DNA from: Streptomyces sp. ISL-94
Lineage (GTDB): Bacteria; Actinomycetota; Actinomycetes; Streptomycetales; Streptomycetaceae
Direction: 5' to 3'
DNA: 64,000 bases
Assembly: GCF_018614075.1 (NCBI RefSeq)
Contig: NZ_JAGGOZ010000064.1
Coordinates: 50,576-114,575 of the forward strand
Shown here: positions 8,554 to 15,978 of the stretch, piece by piece
How the letters are laid out: each line of letters starts with the position of its first letter
Position numbering within the stretch: position 1 is the stretch's first letter
The notes under the pieces: generated by a model
Seen by the model: only the letters and a program-made list of their open reading frames with translations
Told to the model about the DNA's origin: nothing
Database searches by the model: none
Made by a program: the position numbers and the translations under genes

Positions 8554-9531
8554 TTACTGCTGCTCTTCGAACAGGCTGGTGACCGAGCCGTCCTCGAAGA
8601 CCTCGCGCACCGCACGCGCGATCATCGGGGCGATCGACAGCACCGTGATCTTGTCGAGCTCCAGGTCGGACGGGTCCGGCAGGGTGTTCGTGAACACGAA
8701 CTCGCTGACCTTGGAGTTCTTCAGGCGGTCCGCCGCCGGCCCCGACAGGATGCCGTGCGTGGCCGTCACGATGACGTCCTCCGCGCCGTGCGCGAACAGC
8801 GCGTCGGCGGCGGCGCAGATGGTGCCACCGGTGTCGATCATGTCGTCGACCAGGACGCAGACGCGGCCCTTGACCTCACCGACGACCTCGTGGACGGTCA
8901 CCTGGTTGGCGACGTCCTTGTCGCGGCGCTTGTGCACGATCGCCAGCGGCGCGTCCAGACGGTCGCACCAGCGGTCGGCCACGCGCACGCGGCCGGCGTC
9001 CGGGGAGACGATCGTCAGCTTGGTGCGGTCCACCTTGGCGCCGACGTAGTCCGCGAGGACCGACAGGGCCGACAGGTGGTCCACAGGGCCGTCGAAGAAG
9101 CCCTGGATCTGGTCCGTGTGCAGGTCGACCGTGAGGATGCGGTCCGCACCCGCGGTCTTCAGCAGGTCGGCCACCAGACGGGCCGAGATCGGCTCGCGGC
9201 CCTTGTGCTTCTTGTCCTGGCGGGCGTACCCGTAGGACGGGACGATCACGGTGATGGAGCGTGCCGACGCGCGCTTCAGCGCGTCGATCATGATCAGCTG
9301 CTCCATGATCCACTTATTGATCGGAGCCGTGTGGCTCTGGATCAGGAAGCAGTCCGCGCCACGAGCCGACTCCTGGAAACGGACGTAGATCTCGCCGTTC
9401 GCGAAGTCGAAAGCCTTGGTCGGCACGAGGCCGACTCCCAACTGGTGTGCGACCTCCTCGGCCAGCTCGGGGTGGGCGCGGCCGGAGAAGAGCATCAGCT
9501 TCTTCTCGCCGGTCGTCTTGATCCCGGTCAC
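8554..9531 (-). CDS. prsA: ribose-phosphate pyrophosphokinase (PRPP synthetase)
   Basis: 325-residue class I enzyme making PRPP from ribose-5-phosphate and ATP, the entry point to purines, pyrimidines, His, Trp and NAD. Visible motifs: FANGEIYVRF, the YGYARQDKKHKGREPISA flexible loop (about 100-117), DLHTDQIQGFF (136-146) and the PRPP loop VDDMIDTGGT (228-237). Translation starts at GTG (9529-9531) with GAGGAG about 11 bases upstream. It follows glmU on the same strand after a 133-base gap, so it may have its own promoter as well as glmU read-through. Confidence 0.97.
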   Translation of the reverse strand: MTGIKTTGEKKLMLFSGRAHPELAEEVAHQLGVGLVPTKAFDFANGEIYVRFQESARGADCFLIQSHTAPINKWIMEQLIMIDALKRASARSITVIVPSYGYARQDKKHKGREPISARLVADLLKTAGADRILTVDLHTDQIQGFFDGPVDHLSALSVLADYVGAKVDRTKLTIVSPDAGRVRVADRWCDRLDAPLAIVHKRRDKDVANQVTVHEVVGEVKGRVCVLVDDMIDTGGTICAAADALFAHGAEDVIVTATHGILSGPAADRLKNSKVSEFVFTNTLPDPSDLELDKITVLSIAPMIARAVREVFEDGSVTSLFEEQQ

Positions 9532-9664
9532 AGCACAGTCTCCTCAGACGTGTTGAAAGCTGCTCGCCCCCATGTGCGTCCGTCCCGCACACGGTGAGCC
9601 AGCCGAATTGCGTGCACTATCACGGTACGCCGTCCCAGACGTACCCGTTTCCGGTCAGTTCACC

Positions 9665-11110
9665 TCAACGGCCGTCGGAGTCCACCTGGACCGCCGACTG
9701 AGCCGCCGTCGCCGACGCGCTTCCCGGACGCTTGCGGGCCACCCAGCCCTCGATATTCCGCTGCTGGCCACGGGCCACGGCCAGCGCACCGGGGGGCACG
9801 TCCTTCGTGATCACGGAGCCGGCGGCCGTGTAGGCGCCGTCCCCGATGGTGACGGGAGCCACAAACATGTTGTCCGACCCCGTCTTGCAGTGCGAGCCGA
9901 CCGTGGTGTGGTGCTTGTGCTCACCGTCGTAGTTCACGAAGACGCTCGCCGCGCCGATGTTGGTGTACTCGCCGATCGTCGCGTCACCCACGTAGGACAG
10001 GTGCGGCACCTTGGTGCCCTCGCCGATCGTCGCGTTCTTCATCTCCACGTACGTGCCGGCCTTGGCCTTCGCACCGAGGTGCGTGCCGGGGCGCAGGTAC
10101 GCGAACGGCCCCACGCTCGCCTCGGCGCCCACGACCGCGCCGTCCGCCACCGTGTTGTCCACCCGGGCGCCCGCGCCCACCGCGGTGTCCTTCAGCCGGG
10201 AGTTGGGCCCGACCTCGGCGCCCTCCGCGATGTGGGTGGTACCGAGGAGCTGCGTCCCCGGGTGGACCAGGGCGTCCTGCCCGAAGGTGACGGTCACGTC
10301 CACGAACGTACTGGCCGGGTCGACGACCGTCACGCCCGCGAGCATGGCCTGCTCCAGCAGACGCGCGTTCAGGAGCGCCCGGGCCTCCGCGAGCTGCACG
10401 CGGTTGTTGATCCCGAGGATCTGGCGGTGGTCGCTGCCGACCGAGGCGCCGACCCGGTGCCCGGCCTCGCGCAGGATGCCGAGGACGTCGGTGAGGTACT
10501 CCTCGCCCTGGCTGTTGTCCGTACGGACCTTGCCGAGCGCGTCGGCGAGCAGGGCGCCGTCGAAGGCGAAGACCCCGGAGTTGATCTCCCGGATGGCGCG
10601 CTGGGCGTCGGTGGCGTCCTTGTGCTCGACGATGGCGGTCACGGCGCCGCTGCCGTCCCGGATGATGCGCCCGTAGCCGGTGGAGTCCGGCACCTCGGCG
10701 GTGAGCACGGTGACGGCGTTGCCGTCGGCCTCGTGCGTCTGCGCGAGCTGCGCGAGCGTCTCCCCGGTCAGCAGCGGGGTGTCGCCGCAGACGACGATCA
10801 CCGTGCCGGCCGGCCGGTCGCCGAGCTCTTCGAGGGCCATGCGGACGGCGTGGCCGGTGCCGTTCTGCTCGTACTGGACGGCCGTGCGGACGTCCCCGTC
10901 GATCTCGGCGAGGTGCGCGGTGACCTGCTCGCGGGCGTGCCCGACGACCACGACGAGGTGGGCGGGGTCCAGCTCACGGGAGGCGGCGACGACGTGACCG
11001 ACGAGCGAGCGCCCGCAGATCTCGTGCAGAACCTTGGGTGTGGCCGACTTCATGCGGGTGCCTTCACCCGCTGCGAGTACGACGACGGCTGCCGGGCGGT
11101 TGGCGCTCAC
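9665..11110 (-). CDS. glmU: bifunctional GlmU (GlcN-1-P acetyltransferase / GlcNAc-1-P uridyltransferase)
   Basis: 481-residue cytosolic enzyme making UDP-GlcNAc for peptidoglycan. The N-terminal uridyltransferase domain shows LAAGEGTRM and PKVLHEICG (about 12-34), plus the QNGTGHAV and GDTPLL motifs. From about residue 260 it is a left-handed beta-helix of imperfect hexapeptides with the acetyltransferase segments RPGTHLGAKAKAGTYVEMK and NYDGEHKHHT. The GTG start at 11108-11110 precedes MSANRPAAVVVLAAG. The final 25 residues are a Ser/Ala-rich tail common in actinobacterial GlmU. First gene of the leftward glmU-prsA-rplY-pth string. Confidence 0.97.
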   Translation of the reverse strand: MSANRPAAVVVLAAGEGTRMKSATPKVLHEICGRSLVGHVVAASRELDPAHLVVVVGHAREQVTAHLAEIDGDVRTAVQYEQNGTGHAVRMALEELGDRPAGTVIVVCGDTPLLTGETLAQLAQTHEADGNAVTVLTAEVPDSTGYGRIIRDGSGAVTAIVEHKDATDAQRAIREINSGVFAFDGALLADALGKVRTDNSQGEEYLTDVLGILREAGHRVGASVGSDHRQILGINNRVQLAEARALLNARLLEQAMLAGVTVVDPASTFVDVTVTFGQDALVHPGTQLLGTTHIAEGAEVGPNSRLKDTAVGAGARVDNTVADGAVVGAEASVGPFAYLRPGTHLGAKAKAGTYVEMKNATIGEGTKVPHLSYVGDATIGEYTNIGAASVFVNYDGEHKHHTTVGSHCKTGSDNMFVAPVTIGDGAYTAAGSVITKDVPPGALAVARGQQRNIEGWVARKRPGSASATAAQSAVQVDSDGR

Positions 11111-11219
11111 GGGTGTGCCCTTCGGCTTCGGGGGTGGACCCGTGAAGGATACCGGTGGGCCAAGGGGTCGAAACGAGGACGGGTCCGGACCGTGATGGTC
11201 AGGACCCGAACTTGCTTTG

Positions 11220-11291
11220 CTCCCCTGCCAGGACTCGAACCTGAAACAACTTATCCAAAGTAAGCCGTGTTGCCGATTACACCACAGGGGA
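11220..11291 (-). tRNA. tRNA-Gln (anticodon UUG)
   Basis: 72-nt tRNA on the minus strand. The acceptor arms are 11285-11291 and 11221-11227 (7 bp), with discriminator G at 11220. The anticodon stem GCTTA/TAAGT encloses a loop CTTTGGA, reading UUG, which decodes CAA. The T-arm has the usual GGTTCGAGTCC. No CCA is encoded. It lies between glmU and a broken HTH gene; I saw no duplicated 3' end that would mark an integrated element. Confidence 0.92.
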
Positions 11292-11320
11292 TAGCAAAGC
11301 TGGCTAAACCGGACATCCGC

Positions 11321-12197
11321 TTACTTGGTCAAACCAGCGGACCCCACTATGCCGCACCAAGCGCCCTCAATGCGACGGTACAGCGCGCAACTGGCGGAGA
11401 CGCGGACGATCAGGCATCCCCGGTACTCCGCGCCGATGTTCTTCCGCACGGTCTTCGGGTTGTGCTTCTTGAGGGTGGTTCTCTGCAGCTGCGCTCGTTC
11501 CACCCCGACGAAGTCGGCCCAGTACTGTTCGGCGCCGTCCACATCTGCGGACTCGTGGATCATCACCCGGAACTTGAGGCGCTCGCGAGGGATCTCCATG
11601 AGTTGCAGCCATGCCAGGTAGACACGGATGACGCCCGGGTCGCTGTTGATGAAGGTGTCGGTAGGTCTTGCTCTTGGAGCCCTCTGCCCAGTAGAGGGCG
11701 ACACCGGCAACGAAGAGCTCGCGGTCAGTGAGTGCGCCGATCTCCTCTCGCGCCGCCTCGATGGCTGCGTCTCGTGCTGCCTCGCGGCGTGGGCCCTCGT
11801 GGGCCCAGCGCTTGAGCGCGGCGTCCCGGCCTTGCTCTGCGGGGGACCGGTGATCGATCTTCGGGAGGTCGCGGACCCAGAGGGAGATCGAGCTCTTCGA
11901 GCAGCCCAGCTCCAGTTGGATCTGGTCGTACGTGAGGCCCTGGAGGCGGAGTTCGCGGGCTCGCGCGCGCAGGTCGTCCTTGGCTCGGGGGCGCTTCGTC
12001 CATTCCGGTGGCGGCTCGCCCTCCAGGAGGCGGTTGAGGATGTCGTTGTTGTGGACGGCCAGGCGGTCGCGGATGTCACGGCGGCTGAAGCCCTCGCGGC
12101 GGAGGGCCACCGCCTGCTCGCGGAGGGCTTCGAAGGTCGCGGTTCCGCTGCGGAGGCCGCCGGTGCCGTCGCCGGGGCGACGTTGAATTTCGGTCAT
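11321..12197 (-). pseudogene. frame-disrupted HTH protein with a possible LAGLIDADG-like C-terminal half
   Basis: The first frame starts at ATG 12195-12197 (MTEIQRRPGD...) and carries two HTH-like segments (REGFSRRDIRDRLAVH and LTYDQIQLELGCSKSSISLWV), then GVALYWAEGSKSKTY near the end of sense in that frame (about 11660). The sensible continuation, TFINSDPGVIRVYLAWLQL and onward to HNPKTVRKNIGAEYRGC, is in another frame ending at TAA 11321-11323. The junction lies about 11655-11665 and a few residues also seem missing, so a small deletion is more likely than a programmed shift. The LYWAEG motif and two-half layout recall LAGLIDADG-type proteins, but that is a tentative reading. It lies just upstream of tRNA-Gln. 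Confidence 0.7.
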
Positions 12198-12328
12198 GTC
12201 GCCAATGTCGTCCGGAATGTGGGATTCAGGTCTCGGTGTGCGGACCTTTCCGTCGTACGTGCGATTACCGGCGGTTCTCGGGATTTTCGTTCGACCGTGT
12301 GCTGGGGGCGCTGCGTACGCTGGGCGGC

Positions 12329-13579
12329 ATGACCAGTACGGGGGATGTGGAAGGCCGCGCTGGGCCGCCTTTGTGGTGGGTGCGGCGGCGGGATGCCGTG
12401 GGGGATGTGGTGCTCGGCGGCGTGTCTGCCGTCGAGTGTGCGTGGGAGGGAGTGGCCTTCGCGCGGGCGGCGGGGATTCCCGTCGGGCTCGGGGTGCTGT
12501 TCGGGCTGGTGGTCGGGGCCGTGCTCGTGCTGCGGCGGCGCCGGCCGACCGCCGTGGTGCTGGTGGGGATCGCCGTGGCGCCGGCCGCGATGGGGTTCCT
12601 GCTCGGGGTGGTGGGGCTGTACTCGCTTGCCTCCTCCGAGGTGCCCCGGCGGATCACGGCCACGCTGGCTTCGATGTCGTTGGCCGCGACCCTCGTGGTG
12701 ATGTACCTGCGGACCAGGGGTGACGTCGAGGCCGACCTCACGCTCGTGGTGGTGCTGTCCGGGTTCGTGGCGGTGGCGCTGACCGTGCCGCCGGTGCTGT
12801 TCGGGCTGTACATCGGGGCCCGGCGGCGGCTGATGGAGAGCCTTCAGGAGCGGGCGGATTCGCTGGAGCGGGAGTTGTCGATGCTCGCGGACCGGGCGGA
12901 GGAGCGGGCCGAGTGGGCCCGTACGGAGGAGCGGACCCGGATCGCTCGGGAGATGCACGACGTCGTGGCGCACCGGGTGTCGCTGATGGTGGTGCACGCG
13001 GCCGCGCTGGAGGCGGTGGCGGCGAAGGATCCGGCGCGGGCGGCGAAGAACGCGGCGCTGGTCGGGGACATGGGGCGGCAGGCGCTGACCGAGCTGCGGG
13101 AGATGCTGGGGGTGCTGCGGGCCGCGGAGAAGCCGGTGAGGCCGGCCGTGCCGGTGGCGGCGGTCGGGTTCGCGGAGGGATCGGACGACGGGCCCTCGCT
13201 CGATGAGCTGGAGGCGCTGGTCGGGCAGTCCCGGGCGGCCGGGATGGCCGTGGAGATGCTGGTGCAGGGCACGGGGGCCGGCTACCCGGCGGAGGTGGAG
13301 CAGACGGCGTACCGGGTGGTGCAGGAGGCGCTCACCAATTGCCACAAGCACGCTCCGGGCGCGCGGGTGACGGTACGGCTCGCGCACCGGGACGGGGAAG
13401 TGGCGATGCAGGTGGAGAACGGGCCGTGTGACGGGACGTCCGCCGAGCCGGGGCTGCCGAGCGGGGGCAACGGGCTGGTGGGCATGCGGGAGCGGGTGCT
13501 CGGACTGGGCGGGGTGTTCGTGTCCGGGCCGACGGACGCGGGCGGGTTCAAGGTGTCGGCCGTTCTGCCGGTGCGCTAG
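12329..13579 (+). CDS. orphan NarL/DesK-type sensor histidine kinase
   Basis: 416-residue membrane kinase. Hydrophobic segments lie at about 25-48, 52-68, 73-98, 115-128 and 138-160, followed by a coiled linker, the HisKA_3 dimerisation box with phospho-acceptor His 210 (REMHDVVAHRVSLM) and an HATPase_c domain (YRVVQEALTNCHKHA N-box, GNGLVGMRERV G-box). The ATG at 12329 is chosen; an in-frame GTG at 12236 would add 31 poorly conserved residues. No response regulator adjoins it: the neighbours are the broken HTH gene and the SUKH-3 gene, so the partner must be elsewhere. The sensing region lacks a recognisable extracellular domain. Confidence 0.9.
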   Translation: MTSTGDVEGRAGPPLWWVRRRDAVGDVVLGGVSAVECAWEGVAFARAAGIPVGLGVLFGLVVGAVLVLRRRRPTAVVLVGIAVAPAAMGFLLGVVGLYSLASSEVPRRITATLASMSLAATLVVMYLRTRGDVEADLTLVVVLSGFVAVALTVPPVLFGLYIGARRRLMESLQERADSLERELSMLADRAEERAEWARTEERTRIAREMHDVVAHRVSLMVVHAAALEAVAAKDPARAAKNAALVGDMGRQALTELREMLGVLRAAEKPVRPAVPVAAVGFAEGSDDGPSLDELEALVGQSRAAGMAVEMLVQGTGAGYPAEVEQTAYRVVQEALTNCHKHAPGARVTVRLAHRDGEVAMQVENGPCDGTSAEPGLPSGGNGLVGMRERVLGLGGVFVSGPTDAGGFKVSAVLPVR

Positions 13580-13632
13580 GCGCGGGTCGGGCCGGCCGGG
13601 TGTGGTGGGGCCGGGGGGCCGGTCCCGTCGGA

Positions 13633-14163
13633 TCAGCCCGTCGTGAGGCGGGTCGGCTGGAGGCCGGTCAGGAGGAGGGTGAGGGCTTCGTCGACGCCCG
13701 CGCCGAGGTACCAGTCGCCGGTGTGGTCGATGCCGTACACGCGGCCCTCGCGGTCGATGGCGAGGTGGGATCCGCCGTCGGCCTCGACGCCGAGGGGGCA
13801 GAGCTGGGTGGACAGGGCGCGGCCCAGGTCGGCGAAGGTGCGGGCCAGGTGCAGTCCGGTGAGCGGGTCGAGCCGGATCGCGGTGGGGGCTGTCTGCCGG
13901 CCGGGGCCGGGGGCGCTGACCGTGAGACCGCCGAATTCGGCCCAGGCCTCGACGGCGGCGGGGAAGACGGTGTGCCGGTGCCCGGCGGGGGTGGTGTGGT
14001 CGCGGAGGGCGTCGGCCCAGTACTCGGCCTGCTTGATGTCCCAGCGGCCGGGCTCCCAGCCGGCGGTGCGCAGGGCGGAGTCCACGGCGACGGGGAAGCG
14101 GGTGGCCGAGGATCGGTCGTAGGAGGCGGAGGCGGCGGAAGCGGCTGAGGCTGAAGGGGTCAT
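13633..14163 (-). CDS. SUKH-3 domain (immunity-like) protein
   Basis: 176 residues. After a short Ser/Ala-rich leader, residues about 20-170 match my knowledge of the SUKH-3 immunity family: RFPVAVDSALRTAGWEPGR, AEYWADALR, VFPAAVEAWAEFGGL, LDPLTG, DLGRALSTQLCPLG and IDHTGDWYLG. SUKH-superfamily proteins usually neutralise toxins of polymorphic toxin systems by direct binding. The gene is 2 bases downstream of the YwqJ-type deaminase gene on the same strand, a classic effector-immunity order. Chosen start is ATG 14161-14163. No signal peptide or membrane segment. Confidence 0.82.
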   Translation of the reverse strand: MTPSASAASAASASYDRSSATRFPVAVDSALRTAGWEPGRWDIKQAEYWADALRDHTTPAGHRHTVFPAAVEAWAEFGGLTVSAPGPGRQTAPTAIRLDPLTGLHLARTFADLGRALSTQLCPLGVEADGGSHLAIDREGRVYGIDHTGDWYLGAGVDEALTLLLTGLQPTRLTTG

Positions 14164-14165
14164 GG

Positions 14166-14759
14166 CTACTCGGCGGGGGTGAGGTCGACGGGGCGTACGC
14201 CGAAGTGGGCGAGGAGTGCGTCGCAGGATCGGCACGGGGGTGCGTAGCTGCCGTGGAGGGGGTCGCCGTCCTCGCGGATGCGGCGGGCGGTGATCTTCGC
14301 GTGTTTGAGGGAGCGGCGGGCTTCGCTCGCGGAGAGGGGCTTGCGGGAGGCGCGCCGGGAGCGGGCGCCTTCGACGGCGGCCAGGTGGCGGGAGAGGAGG
14401 ATCGCCTCCGGACAGCGGCCGGTGAAACGTTCGCGCTGGCCGCTGGTGAGCGTGTCGAGGAAATCCTGCACGAGCGGGTGGAGTACGGGCGGCTGGTCGG
14501 CCTTGCCGGCGGTGCCGGTGAGGGTTTCGCCGCGTACGGAGAGGGCGGCGGCGACGGTGGGCAGGATGCCGTCGCGCCGGAAGCGCAGGACGGGGATGGC
14601 GGACCGGCCGTCGGTGCTGCTCCAGCGCAGGCGGGGGTCGCCGGCGGGGCCGCCCGGTTCGGCGGCCGAAGCCGTGGCCGAGGTGGTGGCCAAGGCGGTT
14701 GAAGCGGTGGCCGGGCCGGTGGTGTCGGCCGGTTCTGTGCGTGTTGCCGTGTTCTGCAT
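14166..14759 (-). CDS. YwqJ-type putative nucleic acid/nucleotide deaminase
   Basis: 197 residues. The N-terminal 40 are low-complexity Thr/Ala. The rest resembles the YwqJ-related deaminase family: the zinc/catalytic pair appears as C116-P117-E118 (FTGRCPEAILLSRHL) and the second zinc motif as PPCRSC (C176, C179), followed by DALLAHFGV. Such domains are C-terminal warheads in polymorphic toxins, but here the domain is almost free-standing, with no leader, WXG or RHS/DUF carrier. The ATG at 14757-14759 is preferred over upstream frame extension. It is immediately followed by the SUKH-3 gene and is divergent from the nuclease-SUKH fusion. Confidence 0.78.
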   Translation of the reverse strand: MQNTATRTEPADTTGPATASTALATTSATASAAEPGGPAGDPRLRWSSTDGRSAIPVLRFRRDGILPTVAAALSVRGETLTGTAGKADQPPVLHPLVQDFLDTLTSGQRERFTGRCPEAILLSRHLAAVEGARSRRASRKPLSASEARRSLKHAKITARRIREDGDPLHGSYAPPCRSCDALLAHFGVRPVDLTPAE

Positions 14760-14987
14760 GGTCGCGCTTTCCTCCCGTGGCCGCGGTGGTCGCCGCTGTG
14801 CGCACGCCCCCGTGCTGCGGGGACAGCCTGCCAAATGTCACCTGTCATGCGGAAGCGGGGTCGAATATTCGTATCAATTCGGATCTTCCCGGCCACCGGT
14901 CGGGTGTGCCGGTCGCGCGCGGGTGAGCCCCTTGCCCCAACACATAGGCTGTGCTGAACCAGCCAGATCCAGCAGGGGGCTACCGCC

Positions 14988-15971
14988 ATGACGACAGGTC
15001 GGCTCGGGCAGCAGGCCGCGCCACCCAACGCCGCTTACTCGGGGCAGGTCGTGCATTTCCCGGACCCGGTCCGGGCCGCTCGGCATCCCCACGGTGTGCG
15101 GATGGACGGCAACGGGCATCCGGACTTCTCCGCGTACGCGCGCGCGGCGGTGGAGATCGCGGATCCGCCGGAGGGCTTCGGCGTCGACGAGCTGCGCCTG
15201 ACGGACTACGTGTCCGCGAACGCCGCGATGCAGGCGGCCGGGCACGAGCTGTGGGACACGGTCGGCCCGGTGGCGACCCCGCACGGCTGGACCTGGCACC
15301 ACGTGTCGGGTTCGCGCCGCATGGAGCTCGTCCCGGTCGAGGTGAAGGCGCTGCTGCGGCACCACGCTGGGCTGGCGACGGCGCCGGTGGACCACGAGAA
15401 GCGCGGCACGCGGCCGTTGCAGGAGGCGCGCCCGGTGCACCTGGGCCTGCCCAAGACGGTGGTGTCGGTCTCCGAGGAGCTGGTGCAGGGCGTCGAGGAG
15501 GACCTCGGTTACCGGCTGCCGGAGGCGTACCGCTCGTTCCTGAAGGCCGCGGGCGGCTGTGCGCCGGTGGGCGCGGGACTGGACGTGGACCTCGGCCTGC
15601 TGGTGGACCAGCCGTTCTTCACGGTGCGTGAGGAGGCGGCGGTCAACGACCTGCTGTACGTCAACAAGTGTCTGCGGGACCACCTGACGAAGGACTACCT
15701 GTGCGTGGCCTTCGTGCAGGGCGGCCTGCTCGCGCTGAAGGTGAAGGGCGAGGGCATCGGGTCGGTGTGGTTCTCCCCGTACGACGATGCGCGCGACCGC
15801 GACGGTTGGTCCGTGCAGGAGCGCGTGGAGCGGCTGTTGCTGCCATGCGGCGGTGATCTCGATGCCTTTCTGGAGCGGTTGGCGGGTAATCCGCCGGAGC
15901 TGGAGTCGGTGGCCGGTCTGATGGTGGACGGCGGATTCGCGCGTTCGGTTCCGGTCCTGGTGGAGGGTTGA
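14988..15971 (+). CDS. HNH/WHH-like nuclease domain fused to a SUKH (SMI1/KNR4) domain
   Basis: 327 residues in two parts. Residues about 45-130 resemble toxin nucleases of the treble-clef HNH/Endo VII class: SANAAMQAAGHELW, then GWTWHHVSG (His 104-105), RRMELVPVEVKALLRHHAG (His 125-126), the usual W-H-H...M-L-V-P...H-x-G pattern. Residues about 160-310 are a SUKH/SMI1 fold: VEEDLGYRLPEAYRSFLKAAGG, then DQPFF and the Trp-containing SVWFSPYDD. A predicted toxin warhead and an immunity-type domain therefore share one chain. There is no signal peptide. ATG 14988 follows AGGGGG. The next gene starts 7 bases after the stop, so they form an operon. Confidence 0.78.
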   Translation: MTTGRLGQQAAPPNAAYSGQVVHFPDPVRAARHPHGVRMDGNGHPDFSAYARAAVEIADPPEGFGVDELRLTDYVSANAAMQAAGHELWDTVGPVATPHGWTWHHVSGSRRMELVPVEVKALLRHHAGLATAPVDHEKRGTRPLQEARPVHLGLPKTVVSVSEELVQGVEEDLGYRLPEAYRSFLKAAGGCAPVGAGLDVDLGLLVDQPFFTVREEAAVNDLLYVNKCLRDHLTKDYLCVAFVQGGLLALKVKGEGIGSVWFSPYDDARDRDGWSVQERVERLLLPCGGDLDAFLERLAGNPPELESVAGLMVDGGFARSVPVLVEG

Positions 15972-15978
15972 TCGCGCC

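Noticed and set aside
11220..12197. Integrated element at tRNA-Gln
   Set aside because: No integrase, no excisionase and no direct repeat of the tRNA 3' end; the broken gene lies on the 5' side of the tRNA.
12236..12328. Upstream extension of the histidine kinase
   Set aside because: The GTG at 12236 adds a basic, non-conserved segment; ATG 12329 gives the normal domain layout.
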